Position numbers and translations under genes: made by a program. A stretch of DNA of 64,000 nt, taken from the NCBI GenBank assembly GCA_001557505.1, contig LSAX01000012.1, forward strand, positions 930,001 to 994,000, written 5' to 3'. This DNA comes from Reticulascus tulasneorum (lineage: Eukaryota; Ascomycota; Sordariomycetes; Glomerellales; Reticulascaceae). The notes below the pieces were generated by a model. The model worked only from the letters and a program-made list of their open reading frames with translations. It made no database searches and was not told the DNA's origin. The stretch's first letter is position 1, and every line of letters begins with the position of its first letter. Shown in pieces: positions 35,337-47,279 of this stretch.

Positions 35337-36815
35337 TCATGCAACGCTGCCGTAGGGCAATGCCTCGCCAGTGAGATCGACGTAGCCATGGTGCTCGGGA
35401 TCCTCCGTCGCTTTCTTGAACCACTCTTGTAGATCCTTTACGTATCCGCCCACTGCCTCTTCATTGCTCGCATCAAATGGCTCCTGTCCTTTGCCGATCT
35501 GTCGAAGGTGAGTTCCAGCAACCAGCATTCCCTGCCCAAAGTCGTCCTCGATCGCCGGGACAGGTCGAATCGCCCCAGTGATGCGGCCCTCGATAATGTC
35601 TGATGCGAGGCGAGGCTCTTGAGCTGCTGGTCTGGCTATGGAGACACCGTCTACAATCTCCAAGGCCTGGACCATAGCGCCAACGGATCGCAGCCCGCCT
35701 ACAATGTAGGCCTTGGTTCGTCGTGAGTCTCGGTCGCCCAGGCCGTCAACGACCTTTTCGGCGAACTCAATGAAGTAGGACTCCCGCTTGCGAGTCGAAT
35801 CTTTAGTCCACTTCATGCCCAGCTCTTCGTAAGTGCCGCCAGATATCTCGAGGTAGTCGAATTTCAGGTCAGCGAAGACGGCGCATATCTCGTGAGCTTC
35901 TTCGGTGGTGACTCCACCGTCCTGGAACTCGACGCTGTTCAACTTCGCTGCGAGGATGAAGTTTGGCGACACTCGAGCCCGAATGGCAGTCGCAATCTCA
36001 CTGATCAGTCTCGTACGATTCTTCAGGGTGGAAACGCCGTAATCGTCGGTGCGTTTGTTGGTGGTTCGGGATAGGAACTGGGCGAGAAGATACCCGTGGG
36101 CCGCATGCAGTTCGATGCCATCGAACCCAGCCTTTTCAAGGTACTCGGCTGCATGGGCGAAGCCCTCAATGATTCGGCGGATATCTTGTTCCGTTGCTTC
36201 TCTCGGTTTTCCGAAGGTCGATCCCAGTTGCGGCTCTGTCAAGCATATTAGTGAATCGGCTCTCCGCATCGTCTATTGGCTGCCGCCACTCCGTTCTATG
36301 CCACATACCAAGCTGTACATCCGACGCTGAGATTGGATTTGGGTTGATCTTTATATCGACTTGCCTGCCTGGATGCGTCACTTCACCAATGGCAATGCTG
36401 CCTTGCGCTTTTGCTGCTGCCGCAAGATTCTTGAACGCCTCAAAACGCTCTCCGACGAAGTCACACTCGGGAGTAATGATCAAGTCGCCAACGGTGGATA
36501 GGTGATCAAACTCAATGTCGATGTTACCGGTCGAAATGACGCCGAAGCTGTTTGGGTTTTCGCCCCAGCTGTCCTTGACGTCAGATATGGGTTGGCCAAT
36601 GCCAGGCGCTGAACATACCGCCTATATAGCTCGATCAACTCCTTCGTCGGAACTCCTCGTATAGACACCTCGGAGGCACTCCATGTCGCAAGGTTCTCAG
36701 CCATCGCACTTTTCTTGAGGCGGTTCTTGGCGGTTCTTGGCGAGAACCCGAACTGGAGCGGTTGGGCCAAGGGCTCGGCGCTGGCGAGAGAACTCGCATA
36801 TCGGGATGGTGCCAT
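35337..36815 (-). CDS. Old-yellow-enzyme-type NADH:flavin oxidoreductase
   Basis: Minus-strand exons 36815-36619, 36568-36309 and 36235-35337 give 451 residues. The start MAPSRYAS is followed by LAQPLQFGFSPRTAKNRLKKSAM, the usual FMN-barrel opening. The first intron joins ELYRR to WGENPNSFGV, the family consensus, which selects the 50 nt intron over a 41 nt alternative. Active-site hallmarks are HPGRQ, IELHAAHGYLLAQFLS (substrate/FMN histidines), RTDDYG and the phosphate-binding YIVGGLRSVGAM. These FMN enzymes reduce activated alkenes or related substrates with NAD(P)H; no particular substrate can be inferred. No signal peptide. It sits between two Zn2Cys6 regulator genes, a layout that often marks a locally controlled metabolic step. 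Confidence 0.88.
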
Positions 36816-38633
36816 AGTTACAGCCTTGTGGTTTGCTTGAGGATTGGGCAGTGAGGCTCGTTTGTCAGGTACTTGCAGGCTTGAGAATGATGTCGAGAAG
36901 AGCAGGTCCACTGGTTCCGGTTCGTGATCTCTGTACTTATAGCCAAAGATACTAGGTCTCAGGAACCCCCCCGGAATCTCATCCACGGAAAGACAACTTC
37001 GAGAATCCTCGTCCCCATTCTGAGCCCCTCCCAGTGCGCCGGGTTTCGCTACTAGTTGTGTCCATGAAATATCGACTCGGTTACCACGGTATGAGCCCGG
37101 CGATGTCGAATGCGTGGACTCCGTGGACAAATCCTACAACCCAAGTCATGGCAGTCGATGAATCAAACAAAGCATGGCCATGGGGATTACGGCTCAGCCA
37201 TGAGCTATTCATTGGATTCATGTTTTGACAACATCTTGAATAGTTGGGCAGATATTTCGTGGTGTTTAAGGGGTGCAATGTTGACTGGCTTTGAGGTAGT
37301 AATGCTACGTTCTCAACCGCTCTACTGTCGGGTTTGAGGATTTAATCTCAAGAACGACACATACAAACGGCCATGGACTACAGCGGCGCATGTAGTACGT
37401 AGTATATTGATTTCGCTGCCTACTCTCCGTCGGCGATTTCCCTACCCCTGCCGCTAGTGCATTCGTCGGCGACAGCGATGAGATGAAGTGGAGCGCCACG
37501 GCGTTCCGTGGAAGGTTCCGTGGAATGTCGAGCGTTCGCCGCATTATTAATACACCAGCCAAGGAGGATCCGCTGCGCATCTCTCAATCCATCTCAAAGG
37601 ATCACGTGCTAGGGATTGATGGAGCAAGCTGCCAAATTGACCATGATGTCGTAGTGGACTTTCAAATGTGAGGTGGCTCACCAAAGCCTTGACGCATTCT
37701 CAATTCATGCGGCTTTGGACTCACGTATTCAGCAGCGTAAGTCATATGTCGGTAAGAGCAGTCGGCCAGCGGCATTGAAAGGTTACAACGTGAGTACAAA
37801 GGCGGGCGAGAGGATCATCTATTACGTTGATGCTCAACCCATAAATCGCGTCGTGACTACATAACATGGCGTCAATGTCGTGAAGAGTGAGAATACATTA
37901 GCCCGGGAGGTCTGTAACAAATACCCTCCTAATCTACGGATACCTACGCTTGGGGAGGTTGATACTGGCATCGCTGTGCATACTTCGGTGACTTTGCATC
38001 GGCCTCATGTAAGATAGGAAGACTCTCCAGTCTTTAGCCGTACACATGTACGGGTGAGGATTCGGGAAATCGATTACCTGCTGAGGTTGTAACACGAGCT
38101 AAGTAATCTGTACCGATATGTGGTTATCGGGTGGGGATACAGTATCTTCCAAATTTAAAGTGGGAAGAGAGGGAACAAAGCCATGAAGGAACATGACCCA
38201 TGGAGTGCTAGATTCTGTCGCATTTGGTGTCGAGGCCCGACTCGGCTCAGAATGAATGATGTAATAAAGCGCTCTACTAATGCAGTGCAGTGTTGGGATG
38301 CGCTAACCCAGATGTCCAAGCCCCATCCGGAACGCTCGGTCGAATTCGTCCGTTTCGGACTCCGAACGGACGAGCCCACGTCAAACGCAGGATTGCGATG
38401 GATGATGTTTGTTCCTTGCTGATGAATACGCTGTCCTCTTGTTCCACGGAAAGGCCGGACAAACTGAAGAAATCCTAAAATCTAAACTCACCTTGTAGCC
38501 CTGCTTACTTGTTGTGAGAGAAGTTGAAACCATCGATCCAATCTCAGCCGTGGTCGGGAACCGTTCATCGCTTTCTCATCAAGATCTCGGACGAGCTGGA
38601 AGGGATTCCAGAAAGACAATAAAACAAAACGCA
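36816..38633. other. Intergenic between divergent genes
   Basis: About 1.8 kb that must carry the promoters of the oxidoreductase and of the next regulator. No supported gene. CGG/CCG triplets occur but no clean paired site was picked out. Confidence 0.5.
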
Positions 38634-40876
38634 ATGTCCTCGCACGACAAAAGAAGAAAGGTTCGGAAAGGGACACACAGCTGCTGGCAATGTACATAAG
38701 CGCCCCTGCCCCCTCCCCCGTCCGGACGGCCGAACACAATCGCTAACTGCCTTTACTAGGCCGGCGCAGGAAGATTCGCTGCGAGTTCAAGTCCGAAGGC
38801 GACAAGGTCTGTGACGGTTGCAGGCTTCGCGGGCTATCTTGCGTCAGCCAGGAATATGGCGAAGAGCAAGCAGCAGGGCCCCCGGACCGTCGACTGGCCC
38901 AGCGACTCGGTCGACTGGAGGAGCTGATGGTGAGGCTAGCCGACAAAATCGGGCCGGACAGCTTGGTGACGGAGAACTGGGACTCGTCGCCGTCCGAATC
39001 AAGGGACTCTAGGGATTCCAGCCACCACATAGATGTCCTCGAGACCTCGGTTGCCGAGAATGCGCCGATACTTTCACTCCTCGGTGTCACTCGGAATCGG
39101 ACAGCTTCCATGCCCACGCCGGGATCCGACGATTCTGCAGTCCAAGCTCCTCCTGCCAAGTATGAAAGAATACGCAAGACTCTTCACGCGTTGTTCCCAT
39201 CGCCCCAAGACCTGGAGATAATCGCAGAGTCGAGCCCCGGACCAGCGTTCATCCTCGTTCTATTCTATTCCAGGCGACAGATTGCCGAGGGCCAATGCCC
39301 CTCAGTTTCGTCGTTCGCCGAGGTGCCCGATATATCTAGTCATCCTGCAATTCTCGCGAAGCGACTGCTGCAGCTGATCATATGTATGCAGCAGTTGCCG
39401 CCGACGTTCGATGCTTCACAGCTCCATCTGAAGAAGTCCATAAAGGACACAATGGTTGAGTACGCGACAACGGTGTCGACCCTCGTAACATCGGGCGACG
39501 ACTTGGTCGGCTCCATTGAGGGCCTCGAGTGTCTTATACTTCAAGGATTCTACCAGGCAAATTGCGGAAATCTTCGAAAATCGTGGCTCGCGTTTCGGAG
39601 GGCGCTCAGTCTTGCACAATTGATGGGCCTTGAAGGCAAAGCAGGCAACACCCGGGTTCTTCCGTCATGCGACACAAAGTCTGAGAATGGGTCGAAACTA
39701 TCGCCTCAAGTATTGTGGTTCAAGGTCAATTTCTGCGATCGATATCAGTCGCTGATGCTTGGCCTCCCAGTCGGCACTCTGGACAATAGCTTTGCATCCG
39801 AGGAAATGCTGGTCGACAACACGCCAACAGAGAAATTGGAGAAGCTATACACGGTCATAGCTGCGCGGGTCATCGAGAGGAACGCGGCCAGTCCTGCCGA
39901 AGCCTATACGTTGACCCAGTCCATCGACTGCGAGCTGGAGATGGCGGCAAAGACAATGGGCAGCGCCTGGTGGACAGTACCAAATTTGGCCGGCGCTGCG
40001 TCGATACAGGAGAGGATGGACCTGATGACGCGCATGATGTTGCAGATCTACCACCATAGCCTGTTGCTCCTCCTCCACCTACCATATATGCTTCGCGCGC
40101 CGACGGAGTATCGATTTGAATATAGCAAGAACACCTGTCTGCAATCCAGCCGAGAGGTCATCAGGCGGTGCATCGATTTCCGGATGGTTAACAACGCTGC
40201 GTTCTGCTGCCGCCATGTCGACTACTGCGCCTTGGTGGGAGTCATGACTCTGCTGCTTGGCAACTTCTGGGGCCAATCCGGGCCCGTCGACGAGGCTCGT
40301 CAAAGACAACGGAACGACGATAGAGCATTGGTGGAGATGGCCAAAAACATGATGGACGAGATTCGCATGCTCAACCACGACAGCCTTTCCAAGGAGGCCG
40401 CAGAGATCATCAAGCAAATGCTGCCAATCATGGATAAGGCCAGGGGGGTTCTACCAGTCGACGAGGACGACCTTGCCAAGCTACTTCAGTTCCATGTCCC
40501 GTACTTTGGCACGGTCAACATCAACCCGTCATCCCATGCCAACTCACGGGCTGTGGAGGCGGCGAGAAACTCACAAATGCCGACGCCGTCAAGCACTGCA
40601 AGGTCCAATTCGGTTGCATACTCTGGAGCATTCGACAGCCTGTCCAATCCGTCGCTCTTCCTATCACTGGATTCACACCCCGAAGCTTTTGGTGAGTCTG
40701 CTTTGCTCACGCCAGATAATGAAATGGACATATTGGACTCGGCACAGCCCGATTTCCAAGAGTTTTCGGCTACCTTGCCGGGGATCACGGCGGACGCCTG
40801 CGACTGGGCTTTCCAAGGTGTAGATACCACGTACTGGTCACTCGTCAATAGCGGAATGAACTCTTCCGGTCGTTAA
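38634..40876 (+). CDS. Zn2Cys6 transcription factor
   Basis: Exons 38634-38691 and 38760-40876 give 724 residues. The zinc cluster uses Cys17, Cys20, Cys27, Cys37, Cys40 and Cys47 (CWQCRRRKIRCEFK, then CDGCRLRGLSC); the intron splits the codon of Cys20. A short coiled region (RLAQRLGRLEELMVRLADKI) follows, then an all-helical regulator domain (GLECLILQGFYQANCGNLRKSWLAF is typical) and a Ser-rich acidic C-terminus that could activate transcription. The frame is open upstream to 38514, but the ATG at 38634 is preferred because it precedes the basic run and cluster in the usual way. Divergent from the oxidoreductase gene. Confidence 0.88.
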
Positions 40877-41432
40877 GAGGATTCACGGCTACAAGAATGC
40901 TGTACAAAGGATAGAAGAGGGAGTAAAGCTTACATAGCTGGTTAGGTTAGGGGGTTTCGGGCAGGCTACAATATGTGGTATTGGTCACGGTGGCACCTCG
41001 GGTGGATTGGAGATTCTCAACATGAATGTAATGATAGAAATGGCAGATGATTTGGCGAGTTGGGCAATTGTGTGAATATATTTCATTTCATCTTTCGAAT
41101 ATTTAAGTGAAGGGATGCGTTATGAAATCCTGGGGTTTCCAAGTCTCCAGTAACTTATGGATTAGGCAGGTAGGTCACCTTGAATAAGCTCAATCTTTTA
41201 GCGCTTAATAGCCCTTGAGAGCCGCTGTAAAACTAGGCGACTCAGCAGTGGCCAGGCCCATGGCTTCGAAACAAGGTGCTAATTAAGGTACCTAATTAAC
41301 TTACATGCAACTTAGCGAGGCGCACTGGCCTGTGCACCTCGACTCCTGGGAGAACGTGTCTTTCTCGTCAGCTGTTCGAGCTCCAGTCCATCCTACGTCA
41401 ACGTCAACACAAATCACAGGCAGGACTTGAGC
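40877..41432. other. Intergenic, tandem genes
   Basis: About 0.56 kb covering the regulator 3' end and the RFT1 promoter; AT-rich in 41060-41110. Nothing else recognised. Confidence 0.55.
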
Positions 41433-43181
41433 ATGTCAGAGACCAAGTCTCCTGTCAAGGACGACGCAAGCCGAACAGTAGTGAGAGGAGCGTCGCTCCT
41501 AATCATCCTGCAAGTCGCGTCTCGTGCCATCACCTTCATCGCCAACCAGCTTCTCCTCCGCTACTTGACAGCTCAGCTTCTCGGCATCTCCACCCAGCTC
41601 GAGGTCTACTACCTCACCGTTCTCTTCTTCGCTCGCGAGAGCTTGCGCGTGGCGGTTCAGCGTCAGGAAACGCGTCCGGGGCCCACCAAGCGGGATGACT
41701 CGAGTTCAAGGCGCCAGGTCGCTGCCGAGAGCCAGGCGGTCATCAACTTGGGATATCTGGCAATTCTTCTAGGGCTCTTCGTTTCTTTGGGGCTCGGATG
41801 GATTTATCTAGCGTCCGTCGACCAGTCGACGCTGGATACACCGCACCTTGTCCTGGCCCTTCGTGTCTACGGCCTCGCTGCCATGCTGGAGCTGCTCTCG
41901 GAGCCATGCTTTGTACTGATGCAGACACGGTTGCAATTCGGCACGCGCGCAACAGCCGAGTCGGTAGCGACGTTTCTCCGCTGCACTGTCACCCTGGGTG
42001 CTGCGGCGTGGGGTTCCAGAGCCGGGGTTGAAGTCGGGGCACTCCCCTCAGCCGTAGGCCAGCTTTCGTACGGCCTTTCGCTCCTCCTCGTGTACGTCTG
42101 GCACGGATCTCGAGTCGCCTTCACGGATGGCTTTTCTCTGCTCCCGAAGAGGCTCGTGCAGTCAGCCGACAGTAGCAGCCAAGACTACCTCTGGTCTTAC
42201 TTCTACCGCCCGACTGTTAGTCTGGCATCGAGCATGATGGCCCAGAGTATCGTCAAGAACATTCTCACCCAAGGCGATACGTTGCTCGTGTCAGCACTAT
42301 CCACGCCTCATGCCCAGGGAATCTACGCTCTCGCGAACAACTACGGTGGTCTCCTGGCCCGCCTCGTCTTCCAACCTGTCGAGGAAAGCAGCCGCACCTA
42401 CTTCAGTCGGCTCCTATCCTCGCAAAATAGCGAAGAAGAAAAAAACTCTGCGAAGGTGACCAAGGAGGTTGCAACAACCGCAAGTAAGCACCTACATACA
42501 TTGATCAAGCTCTACGCACTTTTATCCGCGGTTATTGTGAGCATTGGCCCCGTTGCTGCGCCGCAGCTCTTGTCGCTTGTTGCCGGTCGGCGGTGGTCGA
42601 GCGAAGGCGCAGGCGATGTACTGGCCATGTACTGCTATTACATACCGTTACTTGCCATCAATGGCGTCGCAGAAGCTTTTGTCGCGTCCGTGGCGACCGA
42701 GTCCCAAGTGCATCGCCAGTCTGCCTGGATGGGAGCTTTTTCTGTTGCCTTCGGGGCCGCGGGGTTCGTCTTCATGTATGTGATGGACCTGGGAGCTACG
42801 GGTCTGGTCTTTGCGAATTGCATCAACATGATCTGCAGGATCGTTTGGAGCTTGGCTTTCATCAAATCTTATTTTAAGGACACGGAGACTACATTCGAGC
42901 TATCGTCATTGCGGCCAGAGTCCCTCACTACCGTGATCTGTTTCGCCACACCCGCGGCTATACGAGCACTCACCAAGGTCTCCAGCACCAACATTAGTAC
43001 GCCGTTTATGGATCTCGTTAAGATAGGGGCAATAGCTGTCCCAGTTGTGGCTGTAATGTAAGGCCTCCGTCTACTGTTCTATACAATTCCATGAAATCGC
43101 TAACAATATCTTAGGTTGTTCGCCGAGCGCAAGTTCCTCCTCGAATGCGTCAACTCGTTCAGGGCACGACGTGCATCATGA
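41433..43181 (+). CDS. RFT1: RFT1-type ER membrane protein (lipid-linked oligosaccharide pathway)
   Basis: Exons 41433-43057 and 43115-43181 give 563 residues. About a dozen hydrophobic segments span the protein. The N-terminal GASLLIILQVASRAITFIANQLLLRYL and the ARESLRVAVQR block are characteristic of Rft1, as are TQGDTLLVSAL and QGIYALANNYGGLLARLVFQPVEES. The protein acts in the ER membrane in N-glycan assembly at the Man5GlcNAc2-PP-dolichol stage; whether it flips the lipid itself is disputed. The last 22 residues come from a small second exon. The stop codon lies 28 bp from the stop codon of the opposing DBP3 gene. Confidence 0.93.
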
Positions 43182-43209
43182 ATTGCACGAGCAGTTTGAA
43201 TGGCTGTCG

Positions 43210-45260
43210 TTAGTCATCAAACACAATCTTCGTAGCCGTCTTCGTCATGTCTACATCTTTGAAGAAGGCACCGTAGGTGCTGTGTGCCTTCTTCTTGACT
43301 GTCGTGCCGAATTTGAGGAGCTCTTCGGGGACCGGCTGGTTGGCACCTTTCAGTATGTTGATCAGGCTATCACGATGGTTAGTGCATCTTCCTCACCAAT
43401 CCCGGTAGTCGACTTACGATCCAGAATGAGTTTTATCCTGCTCGGTGAAAAAGGTAATGGCCTCACCGACCTTGCCGGCTCGTCCAGTTCGTCCAATCCT
43501 ATGAACGTAGTCCTCGATCGTGAGGGGAAACTGTGGTCAGATATTAGCAACCTGTACAATATAGCAAAGTTGATTGAGTCCATGTCGAAGTCTCGGCTTA
43601 AAATGGGGTTGTGAAGCACGACGCATTGACTTACAGTGACGTTGATGACCAATTTCACCTCAGGAATGTCCAGACCACGTGCAGCAACATCGGTGGCGAC
43701 CAAGACGGGTGTTGTGCCAGCCTTGAAGGCCTCCAGACTCCGGGTTCGCTGTTCCTGGCGCAAATCACCATGGATGCCGGTAACGCGAACTCCGCGCTGG
43801 CTGAGGAAATTCTCCACGCGAGTAGCCTCCTTCTTGTACAAGCAAAAGACCAGGATACGGTCGTCCTTCTTTGATCCTTGCTGATGCTGCTTTACCAACT
43901 GGAGGAGCCGTTGCTCCTTGCTCCACGGTTCAATCACTTCGACGTGTTGGACGATTCGCGAGTTGGCCTGGAGCTCCACAGCACCGCCCGAAGTCTCCTT
44001 GCCGCTGGATCCAATCGTGATCTTGACCGGATCGATCATGAAGGACGACGCGAGCGCTTGGACCGAAGCCGGCCAGGTGGCGGTGAACATGAGTGTTTGG
44101 CGTTGCTCTCGTGGTGGCGTGCTGCTCAAGATCTCTTTAATGTCATCTTCAAACCCCTTGTCGAGCATTCGATCGGCCTCGTCGAGAACCACAAACCGAG
44201 CATCTTTCAGCACCACTGTGCCATCAGACATGAAGTCCCTAAGTCGCCCCGGAGTAGCCACGATAACATCGGCGCCTCGCTGCAGCAGCATACGCTGCTC
44301 CTCTTTGGAAGCGCCACCGTAGAGACATACACACTTCACACCAACCAGCTCGCCGAGTTGGGCCATCTGCGCGTGAGTTTGCATAGCCAATTCTCGAGTG
44401 GGAGAAACCACGACGGCCTTCACACATCGTTTGCGGATGGTAGAGAGCGCCTCGACGCAAGGCAACGCAAAGGCCATGGTCTTGCCTGATCCGGTCTCAG
44501 CGACGCCAATGACATCCCGACGCAACAGTGTGAATGGCCACGAAGCTGCTTGAATGGGAGTTGGGGTCTTATAGGCGCCGAATGGAGATTTCTTGAGCAA
44601 GTCAGTCGACGGTAGTTGGGCGAAGTCAATGATGGGCCGAAGTGTCTCCGCTCCGGATCTGGGATCAGTGACAATGATCGAGTGCTGCTCCAGAAAGGAA
44701 TCGATTTCAGACTGGGGAAGCTTGGTGAGCGCTGCTGACTGCACATAGAATTGTCCGGGCGTCGCGGTGGTGGTTTCGGTTGTAGGCCCTGCGTCGGCTT
44801 GTTTCTTGTCCTTCTTGTCTTTCTTTTCCTTCTTTTCCTTCTTGTCTTTCTTGTCCTTCTTATCCTTCCGCTTCTTCTCCTTCTCCTCCCCTTCGACTAT
44901 GGAATTGTCGTTGAGCTTTGAGTCATTGGCAGTCTCGGTCTCAGCCTCTCCCTTTTCGGGGACCTCAGTTTGCCGGTGCTTGTCCTTCTTCTTCTTCTTC
45001 TTTGGCTTTTCTTCGTCGGCAAGCAGAGTCTCCTCCACTACTGCAACCGCTGGTTCCTCGCTCTCCTTGGCGCTTTTGTCCCGGTTCTTATGCTTTTTCT
45101 CCTTCTTGTCCTTTTTCTTTTTCTCTTTGCTCGCTGTCTCTACGCTCTCGTCTTGGGTGTCCTTGGGGAGATCCTTGACCTTCAGCTTTTTGCTTGGTCG
45201 TGAGGCTTCGCTGCTACTGTTGGCCTCGGCCTCGGGGAGAGAATGCTTTGTAGCGGCCAT
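43210..45260 (-). CDS. DBP3: DEAD-box RNA helicase DBP3
   Basis: Minus-strand exons 45260-43635, 43530-43418 and 43366-43210 give 631 residues. Residues 40-155 are a highly charged Lys/Glu/Asp tail ([12 protein letters not shown] type), as in nucleolar Dbp3. The helicase core has AETGSGKT (254-261), PTRELA, TPGRL, DEAD in [14 protein letters not shown] in place of the usual SAT, RGLDIP and [10 protein letters not shown]. The third exon ends TATKIVFDD. Dbp3 is an ATP-dependent helicase for pre-rRNA processing at ITS1 in the nucleolus. The frame is open upstream of 45260 but lacks conserved sequence there. Both introns interrupt the last third, after LVINVT and after THSG. Confidence 0.93.
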
Positions 45261-46059
45261 TGTGGGCCAAGAGGAGATTGATAATATATCAAACTGGCCG
45301 GGGGAGTTCGTATTTGGGCCAGAAGCAATTGAGAAGTTACCAAGGAAAGGCACAATCAATCTCCAAGCCCGGAACTTTGGACGGTGTGGGTTCTGGCGAA
45401 GAAAAAAAAATCTTATCGATAACACTTGAGGTACGTACTGCACAGCAAATAGTGAACCCGATGTCGTTTCAACCCCCGCTAAGCTGATTTTTTGAACAAA
45501 AAACCAAGCACCCCACTAACCCGCGCCATCTATCCCTCTCTCTCCGAGAATGGGTAAACGCCACTTGATTGTCACGGGTTTGTGCCTCAGGCATGATACC
45601 CCGATACAACAATACACATTGCCCCATAAGCTTGTGCACTGCCGGCCCGCGGCGCCCGCATTTCACAGAACGAAGTCTTCCGTGCTAATGCCGTTGAAAA
45701 TACCAAGACATTACAGCTATCGCCCGGGTTGGCGAATGTAAACTTGTTGCAGTTGCTTACCATTCCCGGCTGCGTCGGCGTTGGCGTCGCTATGCCGTTG
45801 CCGGCGCGAGTTTGTCGTTGCCGGTGCGGAGGTGGTGGAGGACTTCGTCGCTCCCTACAAGGCAAGCGGGGCTTGCATGGGAGCTCGGTACGGGCAACTC
45901 ACCGTGCCGGACAGCCCCCGTCTCCACTCCCCCGAGCTTGTCTATGCAGTATATTGCCACCGAACTATCCATCACCGTAGACCAATTTGTGAGGAGTTAC
46001 CCCCTTTCATCTGGATGCATTGAATCTCCTTGGCAAGTTACTCCCTAGGCCCCCAGCAA
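45261..46059. other. Intergenic, no gene seen
   Basis: About 0.8 kb upstream of DBP3 and downstream of the GPI-type protein; nothing recognisable. Confidence 0.55.
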
Positions 46060-46788
46060 TCACAAAGCGTTTGCCAGAGCAGCGACGCCAGTGCTTATTA
46101 ACACAAAGGCCCCTAAGGCCTGGACGCGGTTGGTCATGGCTCTGTTCGTCGTCGGAGTGTTGGTTGTCCCCACACGAGTCGTCTGTGCACTTATTGTCCG
46201 CGTAGAAGGGGATACACTGGAATCGGTCATCGAATGCGCCTGGAGATAACATTCGGCGTGAGCGGCGGCGATCTTGATCAACTCATGCTTGTCGGCGTTC
46301 GGGTTCGACCAGGCGACTGGGCAACTAGTAGCTAGTACGGACATTGTCCTACTCTTAGCAGTCCAGAACGAGACTGCCGAGATAGCATAGGTCGAGAAGC
46401 TGGCAAGGACGTCGGCGGGCACAGCGGTAGTGAAACCACACCACAACTTGGGGTCCGATATCGTACATGATATCCTGTCGAGACCTGTGGCGGTGGCTCT
46501 GCAGGGCACGTCGGCCACCGAGTCGCCGTAGGAGTTTATGGCTTCCATGACGTTTCCGGTAGGCTTGGGGACGTCGAGGAAATACTGAGTGATGTTCTCT
46601 GTGATGCATTGCCAAGGATCTGGCGACAATGTGGCGGCTGGCGGTTCCGGTGTTGCGGCCGCCTCTTCTCTCCTCAGGTGCCGGTCGTATATTCGGGTTA
46701 CAGACGGCGAGTCGGGAAGAAACTTAGCAAGGGCATCGCCAGCCGCCGCAAGGACGACAAGTCCGCCGAGGAGTGTTTGGGGGCGCAT
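46060..46788 (-). CDS. Secreted GPI-type cell-surface protein, DUF7735-like
   Basis: Intronless, 242 residues from ATG 46788. Signal peptide MRPQTLLGGLVVLAAAGDALA. The mature domain has WQCITENITQYFLDVPKPTGNVMEAINSYG with further cysteines (VPCRAT, SCTISDPKLWCGF, TSCPVAW, AECYLQ), giving an even number suited to disulfides. A Ser/Thr-rich spacer precedes a C-terminal hydrophobic tail (ALGAFVLISTGVAALANAL), the layout of a GPI-anchored wall protein. I place it in a fungal family of unknown function often annotated as infection-structure or DUF7735 proteins; the link is from pattern memory. A start at 46848 would put 20 extra residues ahead of the signal peptide and is less likely. Confidence 0.8.
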   Translation of the reverse strand: MRPQTLLGGLVVLAAAGDALAKFLPDSPSVTRIYDRHLRREEAAATPEPPAATLSPDPWQCITENITQYFLDVPKPTGNVMEAINSYGDSVADVPCRATATGLDRISCTISDPKLWCGFTTAVPADVLASFSTYAISAVSFWTAKSRTMSVLATSCPVAWSNPNADKHELIKIAAAHAECYLQAHSMTDSSVSPSTRTISAQTTRVGTTNTPTTNRAMTNRVQALGAFVLISTGVAALANAL

Positions 46789-47279
46789 ATTTGCAGGAAA
46801 CGAGTGACGAGCGAGGAAGAGCCAAGAGCAGCTAGGTGGACAAGGCAATGCTGGGTGAGACGAACGATGTGTGCAATAAAATGAAATAAAGGAGAGATCT
46901 AATTTGGCCTGGTCATTCCCAGTAGGGCATTGGTATAGGCTAATATGTTAGCACCGAGAAAGCATCTAGAATAGTACGCTCTACCTCGCAAGACTAGTCC
47001 TGTATGTTGGTTGTCTCCCACGACCAACAGAGTGCGGCACAGCGAGTGTTCTCCACCAGTAGACTTATGCGTGTGTGTATGCGGGCCAGGTTGCCAAAGG
47101 GGGAGGCGGGGGACACAGGCGGGCTCAGGATGTTTTGTTTCCTGCTATTAAATACCTTACCTTACTTGCTTATTTGTTCGCGCACTTTTACACTGCACTT
47201 CCCCAGCCCACCGTTCTCCACACGTCGTGGCCAGAACCAGAACCAGAACCAGAGCAGCAAAGCAAGTCAGTGATCCAAT
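46789..47279. other. Intergenic between divergent genes
   Basis: About 0.5 kb. Contains the short tandem repeat at 47231-47254 just before the next start codon. Confidence 0.55.
47231..47254 (+). repeat. Hexanucleotide tandem repeat (CCAGAA) in a 5' leader
   Basis: Three exact CCAGAA units and one CCAGAG, ending about 25 bp before the ATG at 47280; probably transcribed as part of the 5' UTR. Confidence 0.7.

Noticed and set aside
38514..38633. Extended N-terminus of the regulator starting at 38634
   Set aside because: The frame is open, but a start immediately before the basic run and zinc cluster is usual in this family.
45261..45443. N-terminal extension of DBP3
   Set aside because: The open frame upstream of ATG 45260 is not similar to helicase tails and includes stretches typical of an untranslated leader.
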